This document shows, in pieces, positions 50,603-59,396 of a stretch of 64,000 bases of DNA. Source of the stretch: Thermoanaerobaculia bacterium. GTDB taxonomy: Bacteria; Acidobacteriota; Thermoanaerobaculia; Gp7-AA8. How positions within the stretch are numbered: the stretch's first letter is position 1; each line of letters starts with the position of its first letter. Position numbers and translations under genes: made by a program. The DNA is taken from positions 1 to 64,000 of the forward strand of contig JADGNY010000012.1 of the NCBI GenBank assembly GCA_017883235.1, in the 5' to 3' direction. Below the pieces are notes generated by a model. That model did not search any database. It was not told the origin of the DNA and saw only the letters and a list, made by a program, of their open reading frames with translations.

Positions 50603-51628
50603 CTACGACCGGCAGCTCGTTCGCGCCTCGGCCATGGCCTTCTCCAGATCGCCGCGCGCGGCGCTGTGCGACTGCGGTACCGCGTCGATTGCCGCGCGGA
50701 AGGTCGTCAGTGCTTCGTTGCACGAGCCTTTCGCCGCGAGCACGCGAGCAAGCGTGTCGAGCACGATGTAGGGATCGGGACCGTTCTGCGCGACGGCCTT
50801 TCGCGCAAACGACTCCGCTTCGTCGTAACGTTTCGATTCGTAAAGAAGCCAGGCCAGGTTGTTGAGGGCATCGCGCGATGTCGCATCGACCGTGAGTGCT
50901 TTGCGAAACGCCTCCTCAGCCTCGGTGCGGTTACCGAGCTGCATCTCGGCGTTGCCGAGGTTTGTCCAGGCCAGGAGAGAATCAGGATGCTGGACGAGGA
51001 TCGCGCGATAGGCGCGCGCGGCATCCGCGTACTTTCCCTCATCTTCGAGCGCCACGGCCGCGCGGAGGGCGGCGGAATCATTGCCGGGATGGATCAGGAT
51101 CGCCGCATGGCCGCCGCCTGCCCACGCTTTTTCGAGACGGTCGAACGACGTCCAACGCCCTTTGCCGTCGCCGAACTGCGTGCGAATCAGTCCGGAGGCC
51201 GTGTCGATGCCGTCGGCCACGATGTAGTGGAAAAAGTCGTAGTGATGTCCGGGCGAATCGACGACTTGCAGCATCAGGATCACCGGCCGTCCCTGCTGCA
51301 ACTCCTGTTCGATGATGGCCGGCGTTCCGGTGACGAGTTGCGCGTCGAAGCCTGCCTTGCGCGCCGCCAGCAGCATGTCGATCGTCAGCACGCCGCCGCG
51401 CGTCTTCGGCAATATCGCATCCCACGATTGCATCGTCGTGGCGTCACCGTAGTGCTGCAGCACGGTGGACAGCGAGCCGGCGCCGCACGATTCGATGCCC
51501 CAGTGTTGTGCCGGGACGTTCGGGATGACGGTCGCGGTGGGGGAGGCGTGCTGGGTTTTGGGGGTGATGGCGATGCAGGAGGTGAGGAGAACAACGAAAA
51601 AAAGCAATGTTGAATGTTGAATGACCAC
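50603..51628 (-). CDS. PA2778-type cysteine peptidase with TPRs, lipoprotein
   Basis: The 341-residue protein opens with a lipoprotein signal (LLFFVVLLTSC), then a C39-like papain fold (about 40-190) with C48 in GIESCGAGSLSTVL and the His in HHYDFFHYIVADG, then TPRs (about 200-335, GNRTEAEEAFRKALTV). PA2778 and PA2779 homologues occur as a pair, as here. The start is GTG 51628 or TTG 51607; the longest reading (51730) would translate a hairpin. The substrate is unknown. Confidence 0.8.
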   Translation of the reverse strand: MVIQHSTLLFFVVLLTSCIAITPKTQHASPTATVIPNVPAQHWGIESCGAGSLSTVLQHYGDATTMQSWDAILPKTRGGVLTIDMLLAARKAGFDAQLVTGTPAIIEQELQQGRPVILMLQVVDSPGHHYDFFHYIVADGIDTASGLIRTQFGDGKGRWTSFDRLEKAWAGGGHAAILIHPGNDSAALRAAVALEDEGKYADAARAYRAILVQHPDSLLAWTNLGNAEMQLGNRTEAEEAFRKALTVDATSRDALNNLAWLLYESKRYDEAESFARKAVAQNGPDPYIVLDTLARVLAAKGSCNEALTTFRAAIDAVPQSHSAARGDLEKAMAEARTSCRS

Positions 51629-51732
51629 GGGAGTCGGGAGTCGGGTGTCGGGTGTCGGAGAGAATACGACATCTCCGACTCCCGACCCCCGACTCCCGAC
51701 CCCCGTCGGCAGACATTCAACATTCAACATTC
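51605..51732. repeat. nested hairpins with 7- and 8-bp repeat arms
   Basis: An outer pair, AATGTTGAATG repeats (51606-51623) and CATTCAACATT repeats (51713-51732), encloses an inner pair, GTCGGGAGTCGGGTG units (51629-51661) and their complements (51672-51705). The start of the PA2778-type gene lies in the outer arm, so the structure may affect its translation. Confidence 0.6.
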
Positions 51733-51803
51733 GCTTCTCCTTAGGAAAAACGCGGGCGAGCCAGACAGCGGCTCGCCCGGTTCGTACGGCGGTCTTCGAG
51801 TGA

Positions 51804-52166
51804 CTACCCGAGGGCGATGACGAGGATCAGAGCGGCCAGGGCGCCGATACCGATGTAGATCCATTCCTGGCGCGTCAGGCCGGCGGCCTGCACCTGGTCG
51901 ATGTTCTGCGCGAGCTGATGGAGGTCCTGCGGCGAGAGCTGGGCCAGGCGCTGATCGACCTGCTCCTTGGTAAAGCCGCGGTCCGTCAGAACTTTGGCGA
52001 CCTGCTCGTTTGCGGCAACGTCGCGCACGAGAGCCAGATCGGCGGCGCGCTGGTCGATGCTCTGATCGGCCGCTGTCTTCGACGGAACCGGACCGGCGAA
52101 CGACGGAAGGGCCGCAAAGGCGAGGACAAGGAAGAAAACAACGAATTGGGACGAACGCTTGGACAC
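51804..52166 (-). CDS. PA2779-family protein
   Basis: The 120-residue protein has a signal peptide (about 1-24, ALPSFAG), a helical middle (QRAADLALVRDVAANEQVAK, then GFTKEQVDQRLAQLSPQDL) and a C-terminal membrane segment (about 98-118). This is the PA2779 layout; the partner PA2778-type gene lies downstream on the same strand. The start is set at GTG 52166, because GGAGGT stands seven bases upstream; upstream ATGs have none. Confidence 0.82.
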   Translation of the reverse strand: MSKRSSQFVVFFLVLAFAALPSFAGPVPSKTAADQSIDQRAADLALVRDVAANEQVAKVLTDRGFTKEQVDQRLAQLSPQDLHQLAQNIDQVQAAGLTRQEWIYIGIGALAALILVIALG

Positions 52167-52301
52167 GACAAATACCTCCATGTTGTGTGAAGTGGTGCTC
52201 ACCACCTCACCGTTTCAGTTAACTCCGGCGATCATGGCCCCACGGCCAGGCAACCGGCATCCGGGGAGCGGACGGAGCAAGACGGGTGCCGGGTTTGGAC
52301 A

Positions 52302-52425
52302 GCGGCTACGTCGCGTTGTCGGTTGTCGGTTATCCGTTGTCAATGTGTTGCTCGTCATTGTCGTCGCTCTCGACTGCCCTCCGCGGACAACCGAGAACCG
52401 ACAACCGACAACGCGGCGTAGCCGC
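52302..52425. repeat. long hairpin with 7-bp repeat arms
   Basis: GCGGCTACGTCGCGTTGTC and following GGTTGTC units (52302-52341) pair almost perfectly with 52386-52425 (ACCGACAACC units, ending GCGGCGTAGCCGC). It lies between divergent genes, upstream of relA/spoT. Confidence 0.65.
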
Positions 52426-52449
52426 AGTAAATCGGCTACGATCCCTCCG

Positions 52450-54615
52450 ATGATCCGCTTCGAAGACATCCTCGACAAGGTCGAAAGCTACAAGCCCGAC
52501 TTCGATGAGGAGCTCCTCGACCGCGCTTTTGTCTTCTCGGCGCGCGAGCATCGCGGACAGGTGCGCAGCTCGGGCGAGCCGTATCTCGTGCATCCCCTCA
52601 ACGTCGCCTACATCCTGGCCGAGATGCGGCTCGATGAAACCTCCATCGCCGTCGGGCTGCTTCACGACGTGCTCGAGGACACGCTGACGACGAAAGAGAC
52701 GCTGCAGGAGATCTTCGGCGACGACGTGGCCGAACTGGTCGACGGTGTCACGAAGATCTCCCGCTACGCCTACGTCTCGCGGGAAGAGCAGCAGGCCGAG
52801 ACCTTCCGCAAGATGTTGCTGGCGATGGTGAGCGACCTGCGCGTCGTCCTGGTCAAGCTCGCCGACCGTCTCCACAACATGCGCACGCTCCAGTTTCTCC
52901 CCGAGGAGCGGAGGCTGGCCATCGCCAAAGAGACGATGGAGATCTATGCGCCGATCGCCAACCGCCTCGGCATGGGCCGCATCAAGAGCGAGCTCGAAGA
53001 CCTCGCCTTCCGCCACATGCACCCGCGCGAATTCGAGGACCTGCAGCGCGCCGTCAACGAGAAGCTGGCCATATCCGGCGAGATCGTCGATCGCATCAAG
53101 GGAACGCTGACGGCCAAGCTTCAGGAGAACGACCTCAACGGCGACGTCTTCGGCCGCGTGAAGTCGATGTACTCCATCTGGTCCAAGCTCCGGCGGCAGG
53201 AGATCGACGTCGGGCAGGTCTACGACTACCTCGCCTTCCGCATCGTCACCGCGAACATCAAAGACACCTACGCCTGCCTCGGCATCATTCATCAGATGTG
53301 GCGCCCGGTCCCCGGCCGGATCAAGGACTACATCGCCATGCCCAAGCCCAACTTCTACCAGTCGCTCCACACGACGGTAGTGGCGGAGAAGGGGCAGCCT
53401 TTCGAGGTGCAGATCCGGACGCGGGAGATGGACCTGATCGCCGAGCAGGGGATCGCAGCGCACTGGAAGTACAAGGAAGGCCGCGTCGGCGCGCAACCGG
53501 ACGACACCAACTTCCTCTGGCTCCGGCAGCTCGTGGAGTGGCAGCACGAGATCACCGATCCGCGCGACTTCATGCACTCGTTGAAGATCGACCTCTATCC
53601 CGATGAGGTCTATACGTTTACGCCCAAAGGAGACGTCTTCGCTTTTCCGCGCGGCGCCACGCCGCTCGACTTCGCCTACCGCATCCACACCGACGTCGGG
53701 GGCCACTGCGTCGGCGCGCGGGTGAACGGGAAATTGATGCCTCTGCGGACGACGCTCAAGAACGGCGACATCATCGAAGTGCTCACGGCCCCGACGCAGT
53801 CGCCCTCGCGCGAGTGGATCAACATGGTGGTGACCTCGCGGGCGCGCCACAAGATCCGGCACTGGCTCAACACCGAGCAGAAACACCGCTCCATCGATCT
53901 CGGGCGCAAACTGATCGAGAAAGAGGCCCGGCGCTACCGCGTGCAGTGGCGCAAACTCGTCGCCGAGAACGCGCTCGATGCCGTCCTGGCCGAGTATGGG
54001 CTGCCGAAGCTCGACGATCTTTATGCCGACGTCGGCTACGGCAAGATCTCCTCGCGCTCGATCGTCGAGCGTTTCGCCAAAGAGGATCAGCCGGCCGTCG
54101 ATGAAGGGGTCATCACGCGCGCCGTGCGCAAGATCTTTCCCTTCACCGGCACCTCCCCGGCCATCAAGGTGCGCGGCTATGACGACCTGATGACCTACCT
54201 TGCCGGCTGCTGCAAACCGCTGCCGGGAGAGCCGATCGTCGGCTATATCTCGCGCGGCAAAGGGGTGGGCGTGCACAGTCTGAACTGCCCTAACGTCCGC
54301 AATCTGATGTTCAACGCCGACCGCCAGATTACCGTCGAATGGGCCAACCAGCGTCACGCGCAGTTCCAGGTCGAGCTGGAGGTGGTGATGGAGGACCGTC
54401 AGGGCATCCTGGCGCGCGTCGTCTCGACCGTGGCCAACATGAAAACCAACATTCGCCAGATGGACAGCCGCACCGCGGATGGAAAGGCTACCGCCGAGCT
54501 GACTCTCGAAATCGCCGATCTCAAACACCTCGAGCGCGTCATCCGCTCCATCGCCGACATCGAAGGCGTGGTACAGGTGGAACGGAAGTTCAACGTCAAG
54601 CATGCCACTGGGTGA
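52450..54615 (+). CDS. RelA/SpoT bifunctional (p)ppGpp synthetase/hydrolase
   Basis: The 721-residue protein has an intact HD hydrolase domain (about 25-190; LLHDVLEDT), a synthetase domain (about 230-350; VYDYLAFRIVT, FYQSLHTTVV), TGS (about 385-450; YTFTPKGDVFAFP) and a C-terminal ACT domain (about 645-718). It makes and breaks (p)ppGpp in the stringent response. ATG 52450 opens MIRFEDILDKVE; the ribosome binding site is weak and the gene is preceded by a long hairpin. Confidence 0.95.
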   Translation: MIRFEDILDKVESYKPDFDEELLDRAFVFSAREHRGQVRSSGEPYLVHPLNVAYILAEMRLDETSIAVGLLHDVLEDTLTTKETLQEIFGDDVAELVDGVTKISRYAYVSREEQQAETFRKMLLAMVSDLRVVLVKLADRLHNMRTLQFLPEERRLAIAKETMEIYAPIANRLGMGRIKSELEDLAFRHMHPREFEDLQRAVNEKLAISGEIVDRIKGTLTAKLQENDLNGDVFGRVKSMYSIWSKLRRQEIDVGQVYDYLAFRIVTANIKDTYACLGIIHQMWRPVPGRIKDYIAMPKPNFYQSLHTTVVAEKGQPFEVQIRTREMDLIAEQGIAAHWKYKEGRVGAQPDDTNFLWLRQLVEWQHEITDPRDFMHSLKIDLYPDEVYTFTPKGDVFAFPRGATPLDFAYRIHTDVGGHCVGARVNGKLMPLRTTLKNGDIIEVLTAPTQSPSREWINMVVTSRARHKIRHWLNTEQKHRSIDLGRKLIEKEARRYRVQWRKLVAENALDAVLAEYGLPKLDDLYADVGYGKISSRSIVERFAKEDQPAVDEGVITRAVRKIFPFTGTSPAIKVRGYDDLMTYLAGCCKPLPGEPIVGYISRGKGVGVHSLNCPNVRNLMFNADRQITVEWANQRHAQFQVELEVVMEDRQGILARVVSTVANMKTNIRQMDSRTADGKATAELTLEIADLKHLERVIRSIADIEGVVQVERKFNVKHATG

Positions 54616-54627
54616 GGCTTCCTCCAC

Positions 54628-54680
54628 TTCGCGGTTTCGCGTCTTCGCGTGAACATCGATCTCACGCGAAGGCGCGAAGG
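54628..54680. terminator. hairpin with short repeats after relA/spoT
   Basis: CTTCGCGGTTTCGCGTCTTC and TTCGCGTGA (54628-54652) are complementary to TCACGCGAAGGCGCGAAG (54662-54679). It lies between relA/spoT and the SGNH gene. Confidence 0.55.
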
Positions 54681-54700
54681 GATTGGGCTAACATCCTTCA

Positions 54701-55471
54701 ATGTCCCCATTCCAGCGTTACGTTGCCATCGGAGACAGCACAGTCGAAGGACTCGACGATCCCGATGGGCGGGGCGGCTATCGGGGATGGGCCGACCTTC
54801 TGGCGCAGAAGCTCGCCACGGAGCAGGGGAGCGTGCTCTACGCCAACCTTGCCATTCGCGGACGGACGACGCGGCAGATCCGCCGCGAGCAGCTCGACAC
54901 GGCGGTGGCCATGCAGCCGGACCTGGTGGCCGTCGTCTCCGGAACGAACGATCTGCTGCGGCCGCGATTCGATCCTGATGCGCTTCGCGACGACGTCGAG
55001 ACGATGCAGGACGCTCTGTCCGGTATCGGCGCGACGGTGATCACCTTCACCCTCCCTGACCTCGGCGACATCATGCCGCTCGCGCGCATGGTGCGCGGCC
55101 GGTTGTTGCGGATGAATGACATCATCCGCGAGGCTGCCGCGCGGAGCGGTACGATCGTCTGCGACTTCGCCGCGCATCCGGTGGCCTCCGATCCGCGCCT
55201 CTGGTCTGATGACCGCCTCCACGCCAACACCGCCGGACATGCGCGGATCGCCGATGCCCTTGCAGATCACCTCGGGTTGCCGGGTGCGAACGGATCGTGG
55301 TCTGAGCCGCTGCCGCTTGCGCCACCCGCTCGATGGACAGAAACGCTAGGAGCCGAGGCCGCCTGGATGCGCCGCCACATGCTGCCGTGGCTCTGGCGGC
55401 ATCTGCAAGGACGCTCGTCCGGCGACGGCATCACACCGAAGGTGCCACGGCTTACCGTGATCGAAGGGTAG
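54701..55471 (+). CDS. SGNH/GDSL-family hydrolase
   Basis: The 256-residue protein has block I GDS (S13 in AIGDSTVEG), block II Gly near NLAIRGRT, block III N83 in GTNDLL and block V D171-x2-H174 (DDRLHAN), the full SGNH catalytic set. No signal peptide is seen, so it acts in the cytoplasm on an ester, perhaps a lipid or acetylated sugar. ATG 54701 lacks a strong ribosome binding site. Confidence 0.88.
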   Translation: MSPFQRYVAIGDSTVEGLDDPDGRGGYRGWADLLAQKLATEQGSVLYANLAIRGRTTRQIRREQLDTAVAMQPDLVAVVSGTNDLLRPRFDPDALRDDVETMQDALSGIGATVITFTLPDLGDIMPLARMVRGRLLRMNDIIREAAARSGTIVCDFAAHPVASDPRLWSDDRLHANTAGHARIADALADHLGLPGANGSWSEPLPLAPPARWTETLGAEAAWMRRHMLPWLWRHLQGRSSGDGITPKVPRLTVIEG

Positions 55472-55663
55472 GGATTCTCGCGTTTATCGCTGCTTCGGCG
55501 TCTCGTGTTTTGGCTGGACTGTCGAGGTGCGTTGAGTGGGATTTGTCGCACCGGAATTCTCGAGTTGCCGAGACAATCTCGACTCATCCAGTCTCTGGCT
55601 TGCTCGCTCGATGACTTCCTTGATTCGCTGCCCGTTGTTCATCAGGTTCCGCTCACTTTCTGT

Positions 55664-57217
55664 TCAGCTCTCTCGAAACCGAACTCCTGCACTTGCCAGA
55701 ATCTTACCCAGTTGTTCAACTGAACCGCGTTCACGACGGATATACGACTGCGGATCATTCTGGATTCGAGGTTGGGCGGACTGCTTGGACTCGTCCCAAG
55801 AGATGATACGGCCATTGGGATCCTTCCGATCGCCCATGACAAAGAATTCGCGGAAGCGCGAAGGCGCGATTCCGACGAAAGGTTGGAGGTGCACTTTTCC
55901 CGGCGTGGTGCCCTCGAGATCGATCGAGTCCCTGAACAATCTCGCGACTTGGCTCTTCGGATACGGTTCGATGTACACAAGCCGTCGGATGCCTGATGCC
56001 ACTACATGCTTCGCACAGTTGTGGCACGGGAACGTCGTCCCATACATGGCCGCATCCTGGAGTGCGACGCCGCGTCTCGCGGCATCGGTGATGACACCCA
56101 TCTCGGCGTGAACGGCTCTACCGTATTCAGTGATGCTCCAGAAGCGGCTACTCTTGAGTTTCTGAGCAGTAACGCTCACCATTTCATCGTCGACGTCACC
56201 TTCGTTAGTGAGGAGGCCTTCGTTTCTCAGATTCTCGAGCAACTCTTTGAGGATCGACAACTTCATCTCCGCGTTGGGCTCATCGCTCTCCACGACGCGG
56301 AAGTCGCGGGCATCGTTGTCGAAGCCAGACCAGTAGAAGCCCCCGCCTGCTTTCGCAACTTCATTCGTGCCGACCGCGAGGACCTGACCATCGGCGGTGC
56401 AAGCAGCGTATCCTACCTGACGCGAAAGATCCGATGATCGCAACGCGGCGCCGTACGCGTACTGCATTCCCATCTCGTCGATCGTCGGAGTTTCGAACGG
56501 GTGTCCGAAGAGAATGGCGACGGTTCGACGTACCGAGTTATCGATGGAACCTTTGTCGTCCGCATTCAGAAAGACATCGGCAAGCGGGAACGTGTCGCGG
56601 ACATCCTGGCCGGTGTTCACCAGACTCTCGATCTCGTCACGCGCCATCAACTTTTCCGCCCGCCAGACGCACTCTCGCATCTCCACGTTCTTCGACCTTG
56701 CAATACGAAGAGCGAGAGATTCCCGTCTCCGCTCCCGAGATGCATAAGCGCTGACAAGAAGAAAGGCGTTCCCGTAAACCTCGCGGAGTGCCGTTACTTC
56801 CTCCGGCCGCTTGAGTGAGTTCAGGATGTAGGCGGTACGTGGCCGGGGCCTGTCCTCCGTCTCCTCTTCATCATCGCGTTGACGCAAGATACGGATCTGA
56901 GCCATGCCAAGCCGGGCCATCACATCCTGACCTGCTTTCTCACGGAGTGCGTTGCCGGCATCCATGTGTCCGCTGATGTACTCCTCCTGATCGTGAATCG
57001 CTGACAGGTGACTCCACGGCTCGAGGTCATGAAGACGATGGCTCAGCCGGATAGCGTGGGCGTCGTAGCCAACCTCGCGAAGACTAGTCTCCAAAGAGTC
57101 CGAGATGCCCGGTAGGTCGCATCCGACGGCACCGACGACACCGATCACGAGTTCGGGACCAATACCCACACCAATGATGATACCGGTTTGCCATCGTCGT
57201 TCTGACGAGCGAGGCAC
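55664..57217 (-). CDS. anti-phage dCTP deaminase-like protein (DCD/AvcD type)
   Basis: The 517-residue protein joins an N-terminal P-loop-kinase-like region (about 10-240; VIGVVGAVGCDLPG and YDAHAIRLSHRL) to a C-terminal zinc-dependent deaminase (about 260-490) with H370-A-E372 and PCHNC (C398, C401). That pairing is characteristic of the anti-phage dCTP/dCMP deaminases that deplete cytosine nucleotides on infection. It stands alone between an SGNH gene and an SMP-30 gene. The start is GTG 57217 without a clear ribosome binding site. In known systems activity can be restrained by an adjacent RNA; here only about 110 bases are available. Confidence 0.82.
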   Translation of the reverse strand: MPRSSERRWQTGIIIGVGIGPELVIGVVGAVGCDLPGISDSLETSLREVGYDAHAIRLSHRLHDLEPWSHLSAIHDQEEYISGHMDAGNALREKAGQDVMARLGMAQIRILRQRDDEEETEDRPRPRTAYILNSLKRPEEVTALREVYGNAFLLVSAYASRERRRESLALRIARSKNVEMRECVWRAEKLMARDEIESLVNTGQDVRDTFPLADVFLNADDKGSIDNSVRRTVAILFGHPFETPTIDEMGMQYAYGAALRSSDLSRQVGYAACTADGQVLAVGTNEVAKAGGGFYWSGFDNDARDFRVVESDEPNAEMKLSILKELLENLRNEGLLTNEGDVDDEMVSVTAQKLKSSRFWSITEYGRAVHAEMGVITDAARRGVALQDAAMYGTTFPCHNCAKHVVASGIRRLVYIEPYPKSQVARLFRDSIDLEGTTPGKVHLQPFVGIAPSRFREFFVMGDRKDPNGRIISWDESKQSAQPRIQNDPQSYIRRERGSVEQLGKILASAGVRFRES

Positions 57218-57329
57218 GTTGACGAGAGAGCGCGGTCGCGGTGTCTACACGATGTGGAATTGGTAAGATAGTGACGGGTAGGGATTCCTCCTCCTGCAAA
57301 CCCTCCTTCCCGAAGAGAGAGGTGATTGC

Positions 57330-58301
57330 ATGACTCGAGCGCGGCGGTTGAACGACAATCCACACTTCGTCATCTACTCGGATGCTTTCCTCGACGTTCT
57401 CGGACCCGATCCGGGATACGAGACTGTGGCGAACGTCAACGCCCACGAGGGGCCGGTCTACGTTCGCGGCGAGAACGCTCTCTACTTCACTACCGTGCCG
57501 GTGACGACGAACATCCCCGCGTTCGGCGACAAGAACGTGGCTATCGGGCGGCTGGACGTCGCTTCGGGCGAGGTCAGCACGTTCGTCAACGAAACGAACA
57601 TGGCCAATGGGATGACCGTCGATCGGGAAGGAGGACTCCTGATCTGCGAACAGGGGACGCTGGAGACCGATGCCCGCATCTCGCGCATGAACCTGAAGAC
57701 GAAGAAGGCCGAGACGGTCGTCGATCACTGGTTCGGGCTTCCGTTCAATTCACCGAACGACATCGTCGAAAAGAGCGACGGCACGATCTGGTTCACCGAT
57801 CCGGCCTACGGTTCGCTCCAGGGCTTTCGTCCCAAGCCGCTCATCGGCGACTTCGTCTACCGCTACGACCCCGCCGACGATTCGCTGACCGTGGTGGTCG
57901 ATACGTTCAGGAAGCCGAACGGCCTCTGCTTCTCGCCCGATGAATCGATCCTGTACGTGAACGACTCCGGCGCCATCGAAGGTCCGAACACGTACTACGT
58001 CGATCTGCCGCACCACATCCGCGCCTTCGACGTCGCCGACAACTCTCATCTCGTCAACGAGCGGCTCTTCGCAGTCGTCACGCCGATCATTCCGGATGGC
58101 CTGAAGGTCGACAGCCAGGGGCGCGTCTACAGCTCCTCCGGCACTGGCGTGCAGGTCTTCGACGCCACCGGCAGGATCCTCGGCGAGATTCTCGCCGGCG
58201 GCGTCGCAAACTTCTGCTTCGGAGGCATCGGCAACAACATGCTCTTCATGATGTGCGACACCGCCATCAACATCGCCACGCTGGCGGCGACAGGGGTGTG
58301 A
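57330..58301 (+). CDS. SMP-30/gluconolactonase-family protein
   Basis: The 323-residue six-bladed propeller has the three metal-ligand sites of SMP-30: Glu in NAHEGPVY, Asn in FNSPNDIV and Asp in IPDGLKVD. It would hydrolyse a lactone such as a sugar acid lactone. There is no signal peptide. AGAGAGGTGA is just before the ATG. No sugar pathway genes are nearby, so the substrate cannot be named. Confidence 0.88.
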   Translation: MTRARRLNDNPHFVIYSDAFLDVLGPDPGYETVANVNAHEGPVYVRGENALYFTTVPVTTNIPAFGDKNVAIGRLDVASGEVSTFVNETNMANGMTVDREGGLLICEQGTLETDARISRMNLKTKKAETVVDHWFGLPFNSPNDIVEKSDGTIWFTDPAYGSLQGFRPKPLIGDFVYRYDPADDSLTVVVDTFRKPNGLCFSPDESILYVNDSGAIEGPNTYYVDLPHHIRAFDVADNSHLVNERLFAVVTPIIPDGLKVDSQGRVYSSSGTGVQVFDATGRILGEILAGGVANFCFGGIGNNMLFMMCDTAINIATLAATGV

Positions 58302-58411
58302 ATCGCGTCGTTGGTGTCGCTCAAGTCGATGCCGTGCCGTCAAAGTGGATGGCGACGTCAGCGTGCTCGACGACCACGAGGCGGGGTCGAGACGCCCGCG
58401 GTCCCAGGGCG

Positions 58412-58828
58412 CTACTTCGTGATCCGCTGCAATGCTGCCAGCAGCTCCTTGATCTCATACGGCTTACGCAGCAGTTCCACCCGTTCTCTCTTCAGCTCGG
58501 CCGTCAGATCCACGCTGCTGCCGTTACCGGTGGAGAACACGACCGGCAGATCCGGCCAGCGTTTACGCAGCCGGCGAAACACCTCGATTCCGTCGACGTC
58601 GGGCAGGGTCAGATCGAGGATCACCACGTGCGGATTGAAACTCTTGATGGCTTCGACGACGGCAAGTCCTCGATCGATCGTGAGTACGGTGAAGCCTTCG
58701 AGCTCGAGAAGCGTGGTCAGTCCGGCGGCCACGAGATCATCGTCCTCGACCAGGAGAAGGCGGAAGCTCTCCTCGGAGCTCTTTCGCCTGGCACGTGCAC
58801 CGGAGATCGTGCGTTTTGTCGTGGTCAT
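58412..58828 (-). CDS. single-domain response regulator
   Basis: The 138-residue protein consists of a basic N-terminal tail (1-20) and a receiver domain with E28/D29/D30, phospho-acceptor D72 in VILDLTLP and the conserved Lys in LRKPYEI. It has no output domain, so it would act in a phosphorelay or by protein contact. It stands alone; the kinase at 45428-47485 lacks a receiver and could be a donor, which is inference. Confidence 0.88.
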   Translation of the reverse strand: MTTTKRTISGARARRKSSEESFRLLLVEDDDLVAAGLTTLLELEGFTVLTIDRGLAVVEAIKSFNPHVVILDLTLPDVDGIEVFRRLRKRWPDLPVVFSTGNGSSVDLTAELKRERVELLRKPYEIKELLAALQRITK

Positions 58829-58986
58829 GGTGGATCTACGGCGAAAGCGGACCTCGGTTCCGCCATCGGACGTTAGGTAGATTATTATGGCAGTTAAGGA
58901 TCGTTGTCCAGAGGCTCCGCCATCTCGGACGGGTACCGGCGATCGGTGGGAGCCGTTCTGAAGGGGAGAGGGGTGCCGCGCGGAAG

Positions 58987-59181
58987 TTACCGCGCGGCTT
59001 TTGCGATCTTGCCTGTCCGGATGCAGCGGGTGCAGACGTTCATCCGCTTCACCGCCGAGCCGACCATGACGCGGACGCGCTGCAGGTTCGGCAGCCAGCG
59101 CCGGCTTGAAACGTTGTGGGCGTGGCTGACCCGGTTACCGAACACGGGGGCCTTGCCGCAGACTTCGCACATCTTTGCCAT
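58987..59181 (-). CDS. rpmB: 50S ribosomal protein bL28
   Basis: The 64-residue protein starts MAKMCEVCGKAPVFGNRVS and ends with CTRCIRTGKIAKAAR, the bL28 pattern. The two CxxC pairs show it is the zinc-binding version. A hairpin GCCGCGCGG / CCGCGCGGC (58975-58998) overlaps its stop codon. It stands alone, divergent from the pilus cluster. Confidence 0.93.
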   Translation of the reverse strand: MAKMCEVCGKAPVFGNRVSHAHNVSSRRWLPNLQRVRVMVGSAVKRMNVCTRCIRTGKIAKAAR

Positions 59182-59306
59182 CGATTGACTCCTCAAATAA
59201 CGCGAAAGGGAAGGGATTGTAGCCGGTGAGCGGGTCCGGCGCAAACCGGACCACCCAAAACGGCCCAACTTGGCGTAATCGTCTGATAAATCTAAATGCT
59301 GTAGAG

Positions 59307-59335
59307 TTGACACTCACCTTTAAACGTTGTAATTT
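59307..59335 (+). promoter_or_regulatory. sigma-70-type promoter of the pil operon
   Basis: TTGACA at 59307-59312 and TAATTT at 59330-59335 with a 17-bp spacer, giving a start near 59342, about 55 bases before pilM. Confidence 0.65.
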
Positions 59336-59396
59336 CGACCGACTTTCCACATCTGGAGCCAGCGAGAAGTGAGTGGTGTGATGGACGGGGTGAGCG

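Noticed and set aside
52330..54627. 765-codon minus-strand reading opposite relA/spoT, and similar long antisense readings opposite the sulfatase-like genes and kinases
   Set aside because: These mirror real genes in high-GC DNA, have no recognisable domains, and lack ribosome binding sites.
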